Below are positions 8,809-19,555 of a DNA stretch of 35,562 nucleotides, piece by piece. The notes beneath the pieces were generated by a model. That model did no database searches. It was not told the origin of the DNA and was given only the letters and a program-made list of their open reading frames with translations. Source of the DNA: Prochlorococcus sp. AG-424-A03. GTDB lineage: Bacteria > Cyanobacteriota > Cyanobacteriia > PCC-6307 > Cyanobiaceae. Location of the stretch: assembly GCA_003213375.1 (NCBI GenBank), contig QCNA01000012.1, forward strand, positions 1-35,562, given 5' to 3'. Position 1 is the first letter of the stretch, and the number at the start of each line of letters is the position of its first letter. Made by a program: the position numbers and the translations under genes.

Positions 8809-10884
8809 TTGGCACGCGACTTTCCCCTAGAACGAGTAAGGAATATAGGTATAGCCGCTCATATTGATGCAGGTAAGACAACCACAACTGAGAGAATTTT
8901 GTTTTATTCAGGTGTAGTTCACAAGATAGGAGAGGTGCATGATGGTGCTGCTGTAACAGATTGGATGGCTCAAGAAAGAGAAAGAGGAATAACTATTACT
9001 GCTGCTGCAATATCTACTAGTTGGCAAGATCATAGGATTAATATTATTGATACCCCTGGTCACGTTGACTTTACTATTGAAGTTGAGAGATCAATGCGCG
9101 TGTTGGATGGAGTCATAGCTGTATTTTGCGCAGTTGGTGGAGTTCAGCCTCAATCCGAAACGGTTTGGCGTCAAGCAGATAGATACTCTGTTCCTAGAAT
9201 GGTTTTTGTTAATAAAATGGACAGAACTGGTGCGGATTTTTTAAAAGTCAATAATCAAATTAAAGATCGACTAAAGGCAAATGCACTTCCAATCCAGTTA
9301 CCAATTGGGGCTGAAGGTGATCTCACTGGCATTATTGATTTAGTAGCCAACAAAGCATATCTTTACAAAAACGATTTAGGTACTGATATTGAAGAAGGAC
9401 CAATTCCATCTGACATGGAGGAGGAAGCTGCTGAGTGGAGATTTAAGTTAATGGAGAGTGTCGCAGAAAATGATGAAGAGTTAATAGAAATATTTCTAGA
9501 AAAAGGAGAATTATCTGAAGAACAACTTAAAAAAGGTATCAGAGAAGGGGTTTTACAACATGGATTGGTTCCAGTATTATGCGGTTCAGCTTTCAAGAAT
9601 AAAGGAGTCCAACTTGTTTTAGACGCTGTAGTTGATTACTTGCCAGCTCCAGTTGATGTGAAACCAATACAAGGTGTTTTGCCAAGTGGTAAAGAAGATG
9701 TTAGACCCTCAGATGATAATGCTCCTTTCAGTGCATTAGCATTCAAAGTCATGTCAGATCCCTATGGGAAATTAACTTTTGTAAGGATGTATTCAGGTGT
9801 TCTTTCGAAGGGAAGTTATGTAATGAACTCTACTAAAGATGCTAAAGAGAGAATTTCTAGATTAGTGATTCTTAAAGCTGATGAAAGAGAGGAGGTTGAT
9901 GAATTGAGGGCAGGGGATTTAGGAGCTGTATTAGGTCTTAAGAACACAACAACTGGTGACACTTTGTGTAACACAGAAGATCCAATAGTTTTGGAGACAT
10001 TGTTTATCCCTGAACCAGTTATCTCAGTAGCTGTTGAGCCAAAAACTAAAGGCGATATGGAAAAATTATCAAAAGCTTTAACTGCTTTGTCTGAAGAGGA
10101 TCCCACCTTTAGGGTAAGTACAGATCCTGAGACAAATCAAACTGTTATTGCAGGTATGGGTGAATTGCACTTAGAAATCCTTGTTGACAGAATGTTAAGG
10201 GAATTTAAAGTTGAAGCAAACATAGGCGCTCCACAGGTTTCATATAGAGAAACTATTAGGTCTAGTTCTAAAGGTGAAGGTAAATATGCAAGACAGACTG
10301 GAGGAAAAGGTCAATATGGTCATGTAATTATTGAAATGGAACCTGCTGAAGTTGGTAAAGGTTTTGAATTTGTAAACAAAATTGTTGGTGGAGCTGTACC
10401 AAAAGAGTATATTGGTCCTGCATCTAATGGAATGAAAGAGACCTGTGAATCTGGTGTTCTTGCCGGTTATCCACTCATTGATGTAAAAGTAACACTAGTC
10501 GATGGTTCATTCCACGATGTAGACTCATCTGAAATGGCCTTCAAAATTGCAGGTTCCATGGCTTTCAAAGACGGGGTTAAAAAATGCAATCCTGTCCTTT
10601 TAGAGCCTATGATGAAAGTTGAGGTCGAAAGTCCTGACGACTTTCTTGGATCTGTAATTGGTGATCTCTCTTCCAGAAGAGGTCAAGTAGAAGGACAATC
10701 TGTTGATGATGGATTGTCTAAGGTACAGGCCAAAGTGCCCTTAGCCGAAATGTTCGGTTATGCCACTCAACTCCGATCAATGACACAAGGTCGGGGTATA
10801 TTTTCAATGGAGTTCGCAAATTATGAGGAAGTTCCTCGTAATGTTGCTGAAGCTATCATTTCCAAGAATCAGGGCAACTCCTGA
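8809..10884 (+). CDS. fusA: Elongation factor G
   Basis: Translocase GTPase that moves tRNAs and mRNA after peptide bond formation and works with RRF in ribosome recycling. 691 residues. GTPase motifs are complete: AHIDAGKTT (G1), RGITI (G2), DTPGHVD (G3) and NKMD (G4). The downstream domain IV includes GGKGQYGHV and the C-terminal domain has RGQVEGQ. The start is TTG at 8809, giving [15 protein letters not shown], which matches the usual family start; there is no in-frame ATG nearby. A 96-base gap separates it from rpsG and 44 bases lead to tuf. Confidence 0.98.
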   Translation: MARDFPLERVRNIGIAAHIDAGKTTTTERILFYSGVVHKIGEVHDGAAVTDWMAQERERGITITAAAISTSWQDHRINIIDTPGHVDFTIEVERSMRVLDGVIAVFCAVGGVQPQSETVWRQADRYSVPRMVFVNKMDRTGADFLKVNNQIKDRLKANALPIQLPIGAEGDLTGIIDLVANKAYLYKNDLGTDIEEGPIPSDMEEEAAEWRFKLMESVAENDEELIEIFLEKGELSEEQLKKGIREGVLQHGLVPVLCGSAFKNKGVQLVLDAVVDYLPAPVDVKPIQGVLPSGKEDVRPSDDNAPFSALAFKVMSDPYGKLTFVRMYSGVLSKGSYVMNSTKDAKERISRLVILKADEREEVDELRAGDLGAVLGLKNTTTGDTLCNTEDPIVLETLFIPEPVISVAVEPKTKGDMEKLSKALTALSEEDPTFRVSTDPETNQTVIAGMGELHLEILVDRMLREFKVEANIGAPQVSYRETIRSSSKGEGKYARQTGGKGQYGHVIIEMEPAEVGKGFEFVNKIVGGAVPKEYIGPASNGMKETCESGVLAGYPLIDVKVTLVDGSFHDVDSSEMAFKIAGSMAFKDGVKKCNPVLLEPMMKVEVESPDDFLGSVIGDLSSRRGQVEGQSVDDGLSKVQAKVPLAEMFGYATQLRSMTQGRGIFSMEFANYEEVPRNVAEAIISKNQGNS

Positions 10885-10928
10885 TCTCTAAACTAAACAC
10901 TCTTAAACCCTCGATTCTTTAATTCAAA

Positions 10929-12128
10929 ATGGCTCGCGAGAAGTTCGAAAGAAACAAACCACATGTCAACATAGGTACTATTGGCCATGTTGATCATGGA
11001 AAAACAACACTAACAGCTGCTATTACAAATGTATTAGCTAAAAAAGGTCAAGCTCAAGCTCAAGACTATGGAGACATTGATGGTGCTCCTGAAGAAAGAG
11101 AGCGTGGCATTACCATTAATACAGCTCATGTTGAATATGAAACTGAAGGCAGACATTATGCTCATGTCGATTGCCCAGGTCATGCTGATTATGTGAAAAA
11201 CATGATCACAGGGGCCGCCCAGATGGATGGAGCAATTTTAGTTTGTGCAGCTACAGATGGTCCTATGGCTCAAACAAAAGAGCATATTCTATTAGCTAAA
11301 CAGGTTGGAGTTCCTGCTCTTGTTGTTGCTCTAAATAAGTGCGATATGGTCGATGATGAAGAAATTATTGAACTTGTCGAAATGGAAATTAGGGAACTTT
11401 TAGATAGTTATGACTTCCCCGGAGATGACATTCCTATAGTTCAAGTTTCAGGTTTAAAAGCTCTCGAAGGTGATTCTACTTGGGAATCAAAGATTGAAGA
11501 ATTAATGAAAGCAGTTGATGCTAGCATTCCCGAACCAGAAAGAGAAGTTGATAAACCATTCTTGATGGCAGTTGAAGATGTTTTCTCGATTACTGGTAGA
11601 GGAACTGTTGCTACTGGAAGAATTGAGAGAGGTAAAGTAAAGGTTGGAGAAGAGGTAGAAATTGTTGGAATAAGAGATACAAGATTAACAACTGTTACTG
11701 GAGTGGAAATGTTCCGAAAACTTCTTGACGAAGGAATGGCTGGTGACAATGTTGGTTTACTTTTAAGGGGTGTTCAGAAAGAAGATATTGAGAGAGGAAT
11801 GGTTCTTGTGAAGAAAGGATCTATTACTCCTCATACTCAGTTTGAAGGAGAAGTTTATGTTCTCAAAAAAGAAGAGGGAGGAAGACATACTCCTTTCTTT
11901 GCAGGATATAGACCCCAGTTCTACATCAGAACAACTGACGTGACAGGTCAAATAACAGCATTTACCTCAGATGATGGCTCTAATGTTGAAATGGTGATGC
12001 CAGGAGACAGAATTAAGATGACTGGAGAACTAATTTGTCCAGTAGCTATTGAACAAGGTATGCGATTCGCCATACGTGAGGGTGGACGTACTATCGGTGC
12101 TGGAGTTGTTTCTAAAATTCTCAAATAA
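10929..12128 (+). CDS. tuf: Elongation factor Tu
   Basis: Carries aminoacyl-tRNA to the ribosomal A site as a GTP complex. 399 residues, standard cyanobacterial length. GHVDHGKT is at residues 19-26, followed by [13 protein letters not shown] (effector region), [12 protein letters not shown] and the domain II and III segments ending [13 protein letters not shown]. Codons look richer in C and G than those of the accessory genes, as expected for one of the most highly expressed proteins. It is the fourth gene of the str operon. A strong hairpin lies between it and rpsJ. Confidence 0.99.
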
Positions 12129-12181
12129 TTAATTTGAATTTTAAAAATTTAACCTCAATCATCTAATATAGGTTTATGGAT

Positions 12182-12207
12182 AAGGGTCATTTTAATCAAT
12201 GACCCTT
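12182..12207. terminator. Perfect 10-bp hairpin between tuf and rpsJ
   Basis: Arms AAGGGTCATT (12182-12191) and AATGACCCTT (12198-12207) are exact reverse complements around a 6-base loop, starting 54 bases after the tuf stop and ending 21 bases before the rpsJ ATG. The 3' flank is TACTAG rather than a run of T, so it is not a standard intrinsic terminator. It could be an attenuator, an RNA processing site or a 3'-end stabiliser. Confidence 0.55.
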
Positions 12208-12228
12208 TACTAGAAGTTATTTGCCACT

Positions 12229-12549
12229 ATGACTGCATCAATTGCACAACAAAAAATAAGAATAAGGCTCAAAGCATTTGATAGAAGAATGCTTGATTTA
12301 TCTTGCGACAAAATTATTCAAACTGCTGATACGACTTCTGCCTCAGCTATAGGTCCAATACCTTTACCTACTAAAAGGAAGATTTATTGTGTCCTAAGAT
12401 CACCACATGTTGATAAAGATTCTAGAGAGCATTTTGAAACAAGAACACATCGAAGAATAATAGATATTTACAGTCCTTCTGCAAAAACTATTGATGCTTT
12501 AATGAAATTAGATCTCCCAAGTGGTGTAGATATAGAAGTTAAACTTTAA
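12229..12549 (+). CDS. rpsJ: 30S ribosomal protein S10
   Basis: Small-subunit head protein and, as NusE, a partner of NusB and NusG in transcription coupling. 106 residues, normal for cyanobacteria, containing [33 protein letters not shown] and the end [11 protein letters not shown]. In many bacteria rpsJ opens the S10 operon; here it instead sits after tuf, the usual cyanobacterial arrangement. A hairpin just upstream may set its expression apart from tuf. The next gene begins 57 bases downstream. Confidence 0.99.
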   Translation: MTASIAQQKIRIRLKAFDRRMLDLSCDKIIQTADTTSASAIGPIPLPTKRKIYCVLRSPHVDKDSREHFETRTHRRIIDIYSPSAKTIDALMKLDLPSGVDIEVKL

Positions 12550-12606
12550 TAAATCCCGAAACTGCCCTAAATTGTTTAGTATAAAAAAAAACGAAATGAG
12601 GTTTAA

Positions 12607-13263
12607 ATGGGAGAACTCTCAGTAAGGGAATTACCTTTATTTCCTTTGCCAGAGGTAGTCCTTTTTCCTCAAGAAGTATTGCCTTTACATATTTTTGAAT
12701 CGAGATATAGAATTATGCTCCAATCTGTCCTTGAAAGTGACTCTATGTTTGGAGTGATTAAGTGGGATCCAACTACTAAAAGCATGGCTAATGTTGGATG
12801 TTGCGCACAAATTTTAAAACATCAAACTGCAGAGGATGGGAGAAGCAATATTATTACTCTCGGCCAACAAAGATTTCAAGTCTTGGAAATTACTCGTTCG
12901 ACACCATTTTGTTCTGCGATGGTTAGTTGGATTAGTGATGATAATATTGATGATTTTAAAAAATTAGACACTCTAAAGGATTCAGTAAAAGAAGCACTTA
13001 GTGATGTTATTAATTTAACGAGTAAATTGACTAATACAAAAAAAAATCTACCTGATAAATTACCTGATAACCCAATGGAGTTATCATTTTGGATAGGAGC
13101 TCATTTGGGCGGTCCTGTTGCGGAAGAACAGCAAAGACTTCTTGAAGAGAGAAATACTTTTACCCGTTTGCAAAGAGAATATGAAATGCTTGATCACACA
13201 AGAAAACAACTTGCAGCAAGAACAGCATTGAAAGAGAGTTTTCCTGACATAAAAGAAAATTAA
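12607..13263 (+). CDS. Stand-alone Lon N-terminal (substrate-binding) domain protein
   Basis: 218 residues matching the N-terminal domain of Lon protease without the AAA+ ATPase or peptidase parts. The start (RELPLFPLPEVVLFPQEVLPLHIFESRYR) is typical, followed by FGVIKWD, a GQQRFQVLEI strand and a charged helical tail (EEQQRLLEERNTFTRLQREYEML). Such proteins are common in cyanobacteria and plastids; a role in substrate recognition or as an adaptor is assumed but not established. Its stop is directly followed by the ATG of the methyltransferase gene, so the two are translationally linked. No signal peptide. Confidence 0.88.
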   Translation: MGELSVRELPLFPLPEVVLFPQEVLPLHIFESRYRIMLQSVLESDSMFGVIKWDPTTKSMANVGCCAQILKHQTAEDGRSNIITLGQQRFQVLEITRSTPFCSAMVSWISDDNIDDFKKLDTLKDSVKEALSDVINLTSKLTNTKKNLPDKLPDNPMELSFWIGAHLGGPVAEEQQRLLEERNTFTRLQREYEMLDHTRKQLAARTALKESFPDIKEN

Positions 13264-14199
13264 ATGTTTGAATTATTATTCCCTTTTTTTTTAATATTTT
13301 TATTGTTTCTAGTACTAGCGATAATATGGAGAAAAAATGCTAGAAAATATATTTCTTCCGGTACAGTAGCTTCTGCATATGATGCTTGGACCCAGGATAA
13401 ATTACTTGAGAGATTATGGGGAGAACATATACATTTGGGTTTTTATCCCTCAGGCCAAAAAAATATTGATTTTAGAAAGGCTAAAGTTCAGTTTGTTCAT
13501 GAACTAGTCAAATGGAGTGGTTTAGATAAATTACCGCAGGGATCAAGAGTTCTTGATGTAGGTTGTGGAATAGGGGGAAGTTCTAGGATTCTTGCAGAAT
13601 ATTATGGGTTTAATGTCACTGGTATTACAATTAGTCATGCTCAAGTTAAAAGAGCAAGAGAACTTACTCCTGATGGGCTAAATTGCAACTTCCAAGTTAT
13701 GGATGCTTTGGATTTAAAATTTGAAGATGGATCATTTGATGCCGTATGGAGTGTTGAGGCTGGTGCACACATGAATGATAAAACTAGGTTTGCAGATGAA
13801 ATGCTGAGAACTCTAAGACCTGGAGGGTTTTTCGCATTGGCTGATTGGAACTCAAGAGACCTCGGGGCATACCCCCCATCATTCATTGAAAAGTTAGTTC
13901 TTAAACAACTACTTGAACAATGGGTACATCCTAATTTTATTAGCATTAAGGAATTTAGTAACATTCTTAGAACTAACGAAAATAGTTCAGGAAGAGTTAT
14001 TTCTGAAAATTGGAATTCCTATACAAATCCTTCATGGTACGAATCCATTATTGAAGGCATTCGAAGGCCCTTCGTAATTTTGTCACTTGGCCCATTTGCG
14101 ATAGTTAAGTCGATTAGAGAGATTCCAACAATACTTCTCATGAATTGGGCATTTAGAAAAGGTTTAATGGAGTTTGGAGTTTATAAATGTAGAGGGTAA
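13264..14199 (+). CDS. Membrane-anchored MPBQ/MSBQ methyltransferase (Sll0418-like; tocopherol/quinone synthesis)
   Basis: SAM-dependent methyltransferase. Residues 1-22 form a hydrophobic anchor, followed by SVAxAYDxW-type TVASAYDAWTQDK, WGEHIHLGFY, the SAM loop VLDVGCGIGGSS (about 96-107), GFNVTGITIS, and WSVEAGAHM. The ending has the REIPTILLMNWAFRKGLMEFG stretch. From memory this pattern follows Synechocystis Sll0418, the 2-methyl-6-phytylbenzoquinol methyltransferase of tocopherol synthesis, better than the gamma-tocopherol enzyme. A plastoquinone or related quinol substrate remains possible. Expected on the thylakoid or inner membrane. It abuts the Lon-domain gene upstream and ends one base before the convergent pheA. 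Confidence 0.8.
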   Translation: MFELLFPFFLIFLLFLVLAIIWRKNARKYISSGTVASAYDAWTQDKLLERLWGEHIHLGFYPSGQKNIDFRKAKVQFVHELVKWSGLDKLPQGSRVLDVGCGIGGSSRILAEYYGFNVTGITISHAQVKRARELTPDGLNCNFQVMDALDLKFEDGSFDAVWSVEAGAHMNDKTRFADEMLRTLRPGGFFALADWNSRDLGAYPPSFIEKLVLKQLLEQWVHPNFISIKEFSNILRTNENSSGRVISENWNSYTNPSWYESIIEGIRRPFVILSLGPFAIVKSIREIPTILLMNWAFRKGLMEFGVYKCRG

Positions 14200-14200
14200 A

Positions 14201-15046
14201 TTAATCTAGTTCAATATTTTCAGAAAGATAATTTCCAAAGTCTACAAAATTCTTGCAAAGTGGCTTTAACTTATTTTTTAATTCATGAAAACTTTTAATA
14301 TTATTTTGATCATTGATTTCTAAATCAACATAAATTATATATTCACCTAATTCTCTTTTTGAAGGTCTCGATTCAATTTTACTCATATTAAATCCAAAAT
14401 CTGCAATATAATTTAAAGCTTTAAGCAAAGCACCTGGTTTATTTGAAATTAATGAGAAAGCAAAACTGGAAATATTAGCTAAATTTGAATTTGATTCCTT
14501 GCTCAATAAAACAAATCTAGTGCAATTACCTGGAACATCATTAATAGGAAAGGCTAGTTCTTTAAGTCCTTCAATTTGAATTAACGATTTTGAACCGATA
14601 GCAGCTCTGAATTTACTCCCCTTGATCATATTGACAGCTTCTGATGTTGAATTTGTTGGGAGAGGAATTGCATTTGGAAGATTCTCAGATAACCATTCTG
14701 AACATTGAGCTAATGCTTGAGGATGAGATAATACTTCTGAAATGTTTGAAAGTTCTCCATCACTAATTAATGCATGTTTTATAGGTAAAACAATTGCTTT
14801 ATTTATAAAAATTTCAGGGAATTTCCAAAGGGCATCCAGAGTAGCTGTAACTCCACCTTCTACGGAATTTTCTATAGGGACTACAGCAGCATCACAATTG
14901 TTGTACGCTATTGATTTAATGACCGAATGTAACCCATTACATGGTACAAATATAGGTGTCTGAAAATTGGCAAGCTTTGATAATATATGGGCTGCTTTTT
15001 CTGCGTATGTTCCTTGAGGACCTAAATATGCAACTTGTTTGCGCAT
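14201..15046 (-). CDS. pheA: Prephenate dehydratase (phenylalanine synthesis)
   Basis: Converts prephenate to phenylpyruvate. 281 residues, a monofunctional enzyme without a chorismate mutase domain. It shows the start motif YLGPQGTYAEKAA, the PIENSVEGGV active-site stretch, the NCTRFVLLS motif with the conserved Thr-Arg-Phe, and a C-terminal ACT domain (KPGALLKALNYI, then KIESRPSK) that normally senses phenylalanine. GALL and ESRP are the usual regulatory motifs, so feedback inhibition is likely. It is transcribed divergently from the DUF1997 gene and convergently with the methyltransferase. Confidence 0.97.
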   Translation of the reverse strand: MRKQVAYLGPQGTYAEKAAHILSKLANFQTPIFVPCNGLHSVIKSIAYNNCDAAVVPIENSVEGGVTATLDALWKFPEIFINKAIVLPIKHALISDGELSNISEVLSHPQALAQCSEWLSENLPNAIPLPTNSTSEAVNMIKGSKFRAAIGSKSLIQIEGLKELAFPINDVPGNCTRFVLLSKESNSNLANISSFAFSLISNKPGALLKALNYIADFGFNMSKIESRPSKRELGEYIIYVDLEINDQNNIKSFHELKNKLKPLCKNFVDFGNYLSENIELD

Positions 15047-15098
15047 GATTAAATGTAAAAAAAAAAGAGATCAAATAAGCATTGGAGGAATATAGAAA

Positions 15099-15617
15099 AT
15101 GCTATTGTCTTTTGATGCTAGACAGAAACTCAAGCTTTCTGTAACACGTAATAAAGAATATCTTTCTAAATATCTTTTGGAAGAAGAAAGAGTTGTTGGA
15201 GCAATGCTTGACTCCAAAAAATTAGTACCAGAAGGAGTAGGTAGATATAAGTATACAGTAACAAGTTTTAAGGTTTTTCAATTAGATATTAACCCTGTTG
15301 TCTCAATTGCGGTAGAAAATAAAGATGGAATTTTAAAAATGAGTGCACTTGAAAGTACATTGGATGGTTTGGGGATGATAGATGATTTTAATCTTATTTT
15401 GAAAGCGAATTTGGAAGCTACTGATATTGGTTTAGAAGGTGAGGCGCTTCTTGGAGTATCTGTAAGCCAACCCCCTCTACTGAAGTTGGTACCAAGGAAA
15501 ATTTTGGAATCTACTGGTCATTCGGTATTGAATGGGATTCTGTTGGGTATTAAGTCTAGGGTTCAACAGCAACTCGTAAAAGATTTTTTAGATTGGTGTG
15601 AATTAAATAAGATTTGA
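15099..15617 (+). CDS. DUF1997 family protein
   Basis: 172 residues resembling the DUF1997 family found in cyanobacteria and plants: a short N-terminal region, [32 protein letters not shown], then [26 protein letters not shown] and a C-terminal amphipathic helix. The middle looks like a lipid- or ligand-binding beta-sheet. No catalytic motif, signal peptide or membrane helix is seen, and the function is unknown to me. Its last 15 bases overlap the 3' end of the convergent rnhB gene. The upstream gap of 52 bases to pheA is shared as a divergent promoter region. Confidence 0.8.
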   Translation: MLLSFDARQKLKLSVTRNKEYLSKYLLEEERVVGAMLDSKKLVPEGVGRYKYTVTSFKVFQLDINPVVSIAVENKDGILKMSALESTLDGLGMIDDFNLILKANLEATDIGLEGEALLGVSVSQPPLLKLVPRKILESTGHSVLNGILLGIKSRVQQQLVKDFLDWCELNKI

Positions 15618-16220
15618 TTTCTTTAAAAAACTTTTCCTATGAAGTTTGGTTATTCCATTTTTTTTGATTAATGAAAAATGCTCTCTGGTTCCATAACCTT
15701 TATTTTTAAATATCAAGTATCCTGAATATTTTTTTTCTAACCTCTCCATTAGATTGTCGCGAGAAACTTTGGCAACTATGCTTGCTGAAGCTATCGAGAT
15801 AAACTTTGAATCTCCAGATATTATGTTTTTCTGAATTCCATTCCATGGCCTTAATAATAAGGGACCATCAATTATTAATTCAGATGGCTTTTCTTTTAAT
15901 TTTTTTAAAGCTCTTATCATTGAAAGTTCTGTAGCACTCCTGATACCTAACTTATCTATTTCTCTGGCCGAAGATTGCCCAATTCCATAATCTGAAGAGA
16001 GTAATAAAATTTTTCGTAAAAGTAATTTTCTTTTTTTGGGAGTTAGTTTTTTACTATCTGTTACTCCAAATTGTTTTAAGATTAATTTATTTTTTTCAGT
16101 TAATACTACAGCTGCTGCAAAAACTGGACCAAAAATTGCTCCCCGTCCAACTTCATCTATTCCAACTTCGAATACTTTATTCAATGCTTGCTGAAGATCT
16201 TCTTCTTTTTTTTCTTGCAT
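15603..16220 (-). CDS. rnhB: Ribonuclease HII
   Basis: Removes misincorporated ribonucleotides and RNA from RNA-DNA hybrids. 205 residues, with the diagnostic [13 protein letters not shown] (Asp22-Glu23), [12 protein letters not shown] and the [11 protein letters not shown] motif supplying the remaining acidic residues. The ATG at 16220 lies inside the rne coding region: the first 14 codons are read from the same DNA as the last 14 codons of RNase E, in another frame. No later in-frame ATG precedes the DEVGRG motif, which supports this start. Translation is probably coupled to rne. Confidence 0.95.
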   Translation of the reverse strand: MQEKKEEDLQQALNKVFEVGIDEVGRGAIFGPVFAAAVVLTEKNKLILKQFGVTDSKKLTPKKRKLLLRKILLLSSDYGIGQSSAREIDKLGIRSATELSMIRALKKLKEKPSELIIDGPLLLRPWNGIQKNIISGDSKFISIASASIVAKVSRDNLMERLEKKYSGYLIFKNKGYGTREHFSLIKKNGITKLHRKSFLKKSNLI

Positions 16221-18003
16221 TGTTTAGCTCATCTGTAAGTTCAACTTCATCCTTTTTATCTGTAAATACAACTTCATTATTTTTATTAGTTTTATTTGTT
16301 AATTTATCTTTAGAATTTGCATTTTCTTCAACTTTAACTTGAATCTTATCTTCTCCCAATTTTGAGATTTTTTTCATTTGTTTTGCTTTCGTTTTTTTAT
16401 TATCTAAGGGTTTTTCCGTTCCTTTATTACTTTCTTTTAAACGCACAAAATTATTGCTGGCGAGATATTCTTTACCTAACTTTATAAGAGGATTAATACC
16501 TAATTGACTGAAAACAATTTTTTCTTCATTTGTAAGATCAACTGTTATTATATTTTTTTCTTTTGAATTTGATTGGTTCAAATTATCATTATCATTCTCT
16601 TTTTCTTTTTTATTAGAAGAATTCTCTTTACTTAGATCTTTGGAGTTAATTAATTCCTTGTCAATTATTTTTTCCTGCTCATCAGTTGATTGATAAGTAT
16701 CTGCATCTATAGCTTTTAGATTGTTTGATTGATTAGATTTATTTTCAATATTTTTAATTTTGAAGTTAGAAATTTCGTGATTTAAAATATTTTCTACATG
16801 TCCGGTACCATCGCATGTAGAACATTTTTTACCGAATAATTCATATATATTTTGACCTTGTCTTTTTCTGGTTAATTCTACTAAGCCTAATTCAGTAAGC
16901 TGAGCTATTTGAGGCCTAGCAGAATCATCTTTTATTGCTGAGGTAAAATGCTCAAGTAACTGAAATTGATCTCTTCTAGATTCCATATCAATAAAATCTA
17001 TTACTATAACTCCACCAATATTTCTTAATTTCATTTGCCTTGAGATTTCAACTGCTGCTTCGCAGTTTGTCCATAAAACGGTTTGTCTTGAGTTTGCGGA
17101 TCTTGTAAATGATCCAGAGTTTACATCGATTACTGTTAAAGCTTCTGTCGGTTCGATAATGATATAACCTCCCGAAGGAAGATCTACTCTAGGCTGGAGA
17201 GCTTTTTGAATTGTCTTCTTAATTTCGTACTTTTCGAAAATATGTTGGTTTAAACTATTATCGTGAAATTCAATGTCTATGTCAGATTCATAATTTATTA
17301 AAAAATCTTTTGCCCTTGCAACTGAAAATTTACTATCAATAATTATGCTTTTAGTTGATTCTTTAATATAATCTCTCAATATCTTAAGAGAGAAATCATC
17401 ATCTCTTTTTATTAAATTTGGCGGATTAGAAGTTTCAGAAATTTTTAGTATATTTTCCCATTGTTGAGTTAATTGTTCTAAATCTTCAATTAGAAGTTCT
17501 TCTTTTATTTTTTCAGCCTCTGTTCTAAATAACAAGCCTGTGCTGGGTGGTTTTATTAAAACCCCAAGAGCTTTCAAACGGCTTCGTTCTGTTTCTGTAT
17601 TTATTTTTCTTGAAATATTTACTCCTTGGCCATATGGCTGTAATATCAGGTATTTTCCTGGGATCGAAATACTCCCGGTTAGTCTGGGACCTTTAGATCC
17701 TGTGGGTTCCTTTATTACCTGTACTAAAACTTTTTGTTTTGGTTCTAGTAATTCAGTTATTCCAAATGTCCCTTTTTTAAGTCTTAGTGGACCTAAATCT
17801 GAAACATGGATGAATCCATTTTTCTCACTTTCTCCAATATTTATAAAAGCGGCATCAATGCCAGGGAGAACATTTTCAACTGTTCCTAAAAAAATATCGC
17901 CAATTTGATATTGACCTTGTGCGACGACTAATTCATCAACTCGATCATCTGTGAGTAGTGCTGCTATTCGAGCCTGCTCAGCGATGATAATTTGCTGAGA
18001 CAT
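16177..18003 (-). CDS. rne: Ribonuclease E/G, cyanobacterial type
   Basis: Endonuclease for mRNA decay and rRNA and sRNA processing. 608 residues. An S1 domain ([20 protein letters not shown]) is followed by the DNase-I-like core with catalytic Asp293 (VIDVNSG) and Asp336 (VIDFIDM). The zinc link is C394 and C397 (CSTCDGTG). A Lys/Asn/Ser-rich low-complexity region then leads to a conserved [15 protein letters not shown] block. The tail [14 protein letters not shown] matches the arginine-rich element of cyanobacterial RNase E known to bind PNPase. The N-terminal half is more conserved than the spacer. The stop lies inside rnhB. In Prochlorococcus MED4, as I recall, rne expression and its leader change on phage infection; this cannot be seen here. 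Confidence 0.96.
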   Translation of the reverse strand: MSQQIIIAEQARIAALLTDDRVDELVVAQGQYQIGDIFLGTVENVLPGIDAAFINIGESEKNGFIHVSDLGPLRLKKGTFGITELLEPKQKVLVQVIKEPTGSKGPRLTGSISIPGKYLILQPYGQGVNISRKINTETERSRLKALGVLIKPPSTGLLFRTEAEKIKEELLIEDLEQLTQQWENILKISETSNPPNLIKRDDDFSLKILRDYIKESTKSIIIDSKFSVARAKDFLINYESDIDIEFHDNSLNQHIFEKYEIKKTIQKALQPRVDLPSGGYIIIEPTEALTVIDVNSGSFTRSANSRQTVLWTNCEAAVEISRQMKLRNIGGVIVIDFIDMESRRDQFQLLEHFTSAIKDDSARPQIAQLTELGLVELTRKRQGQNIYELFGKKCSTCDGTGHVENILNHEISNFKIKNIENKSNQSNNLKAIDADTYQSTDEQEKIIDKELINSKDLSKENSSNKKEKENDNDNLNQSNSKEKNIITVDLTNEEKIVFSQLGINPLIKLGKEYLASNNFVRLKESNKGTEKPLDNKKTKAKQMKKISKLGEDKIQVKVEENANSKDKLTNKTNKNNEVVFTDKKDEVELTDELNNARKKRRRSSASIE

Positions 18004-18297
18004 ATAATTGAATCTGAATGATTTGGATTTTGAAAATTTTCTAAATTAAAGAATTAGCTTTTATCTTTTAATAAAGCTTTTTAGCTATTATTATTTACTC
18101 TTTAGAAATTAATAAAGTTAATAGTGATTAAATTATGCTATTTATAAAGCTTTAAACGATTTTCAAACTAATTGAAATTGATTTTACAGCTATGATTATC
18201 TCTTAATTTAACCATAACTAAGATAATTTTAACATCTAATCACCACTTAAGCACGTTAATACATTATTCTAAGTACTGGTGAAATTTTTTATCTAAA
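18004..18297. promoter_or_regulatory. Divergent rne/dapL control region
   Basis: 294 AT-rich bases between two divergent genes. A TATGAT box at 18191-18196 on the plus strand resembles those before rpsL and rpsT and could serve dapL with a leader of about 95 bases. The side next to rne is long enough for the extended leader that cyanobacterial rne genes often carry. Short AAAGCTTT palindromes occur, but no strong hairpin. No coding frame was found. Confidence 0.4.
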
Positions 18298-19524
18298 GTG
18301 GTTCAAGTAAACGAAAATTATTTAAAACTCAAAGCAGGCTATTTATTCCCTGAAATTGCTAAAAGGGTAAAAATTTATTCTCAATCAAATAAGAGTGCTG
18401 AAATTATTAAGCTTGGTATAGGAGATGTTACAGAACCATTACCTAGAGCATGCATAGAGGCTATGGGTAAAGCTTTAGATGAAATGGGAACAACAGATGG
18501 TTTCAAAGGTTATGGACCAGAACAAGGTTATTCTTGGCTGAGAGAAAAAATATCTGAGAATGATTTTATTTCGAGAGGCTGTCAAATTTCACCTGAAGAA
18601 ATCTTTGTTTCTGATGGTTCAAAATGCGATAGTAGCAATATTTTAGATATTCTTGGCAAAGATAATTCAATTGCTGTAACAGATCCTGTTTACCCAGTAT
18701 ATGTGGATAGTAACGTTATGACAGGCAGAACTGGTGATTCTCTTGAAAATGGAACTTATCAAGGATTGACATATCTTGCAATAAACGAGGGGAACAACTT
18801 TCTGCCAGAACTACCTGAAAAAAAAGTTGATATTTTATATCTTTGTTTTCCTAATAATCCGACTGGAGCAACGATTAATAAAGCAGAATTGAAAAAGTGG
18901 GTTGACTATGCTCTTCAAAACAAATCCCTAATACTTTTTGATGCAGCTTATGAAGCATTTATTCAAGATAATGATATTCCACATTCAATATATGAGATTG
19001 AGGGAGCAAAGGATTGTGCTATTGAATTTAGATCTTTTTCAAAGAATGCAGGATTCACTGGAGTTAGATGTGCTTTTACGGTAATTCCTAAAAATCTCAA
19101 AGGTTTGAGCTCAACAAATGAGGAAATAGAGTTATGGCCTCTTTGGAATAGGAGACAATCTACAAAGTTCAATGGAGTAAGTTATGTGGTTCAGAAAGGA
19201 GCAGAGGCTGTTTATTCTCTTGAAGGGAAGAAACAGGTGAGAGGTTTAATTGATTTTTATATGGAAAATGCAAAAATAATGAAAAATAAACTTCAGAATT
19301 CAGGATATAAAGTTTATGGTGGGGACAATGCTCCTTATATCTGGATTAAAGTTCCAGATCAAATGACATCTTGGGACTTTTTTGATTTCCTTCTCCAAAA
19401 AGTTAGTGTAGTGGGAACACCTGGGAGCGGATTTGGATTAGCAGGAGAGGGTTATTTTCGCTTGTCAGCATTTAACTCACGATCAAACGTCCTTGATGCA
19501 ATGGAAAGAATAATTAATATATAA
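18298..19524 (+). CDS. dapL: LL-diaminopimelate aminotransferase
   Basis: Converts tetrahydrodipicolinate directly to LL-diaminopimelate, with glutamate as amino donor, for lysine and peptidoglycan synthesis; this shortcut is used by cyanobacteria, plants and Chlamydiae. 408 residues starting from GTG at 18298 ([20 protein letters not shown]), the family's normal start and length. Visible motifs are [32 protein letters not shown] and CFPNNPTGA. The PLP lysine is K249 (FSKNAGFTG), and VGTPGSGFG lies near the end. It is a class I/II PLP aminotransferase in the cytoplasm. clpS follows 31 bases downstream on the same strand. Confidence 0.97.
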   Translation: MVQVNENYLKLKAGYLFPEIAKRVKIYSQSNKSAEIIKLGIGDVTEPLPRACIEAMGKALDEMGTTDGFKGYGPEQGYSWLREKISENDFISRGCQISPEEIFVSDGSKCDSSNILDILGKDNSIAVTDPVYPVYVDSNVMTGRTGDSLENGTYQGLTYLAINEGNNFLPELPEKKVDILYLCFPNNPTGATINKAELKKWVDYALQNKSLILFDAAYEAFIQDNDIPHSIYEIEGAKDCAIEFRSFSKNAGFTGVRCAFTVIPKNLKGLSSTNEEIELWPLWNRRQSTKFNGVSYVVQKGAEAVYSLEGKKQVRGLIDFYMENAKIMKNKLQNSGYKVYGGDNAPYIWIKVPDQMTSWDFFDFLLQKVSVVGTPGSGFGLAGEGYFRLSAFNSRSNVLDAMERIINI

Positions 19525-19555
19525 TTATGAGTACAATTTAAATCCTAATAAATTA

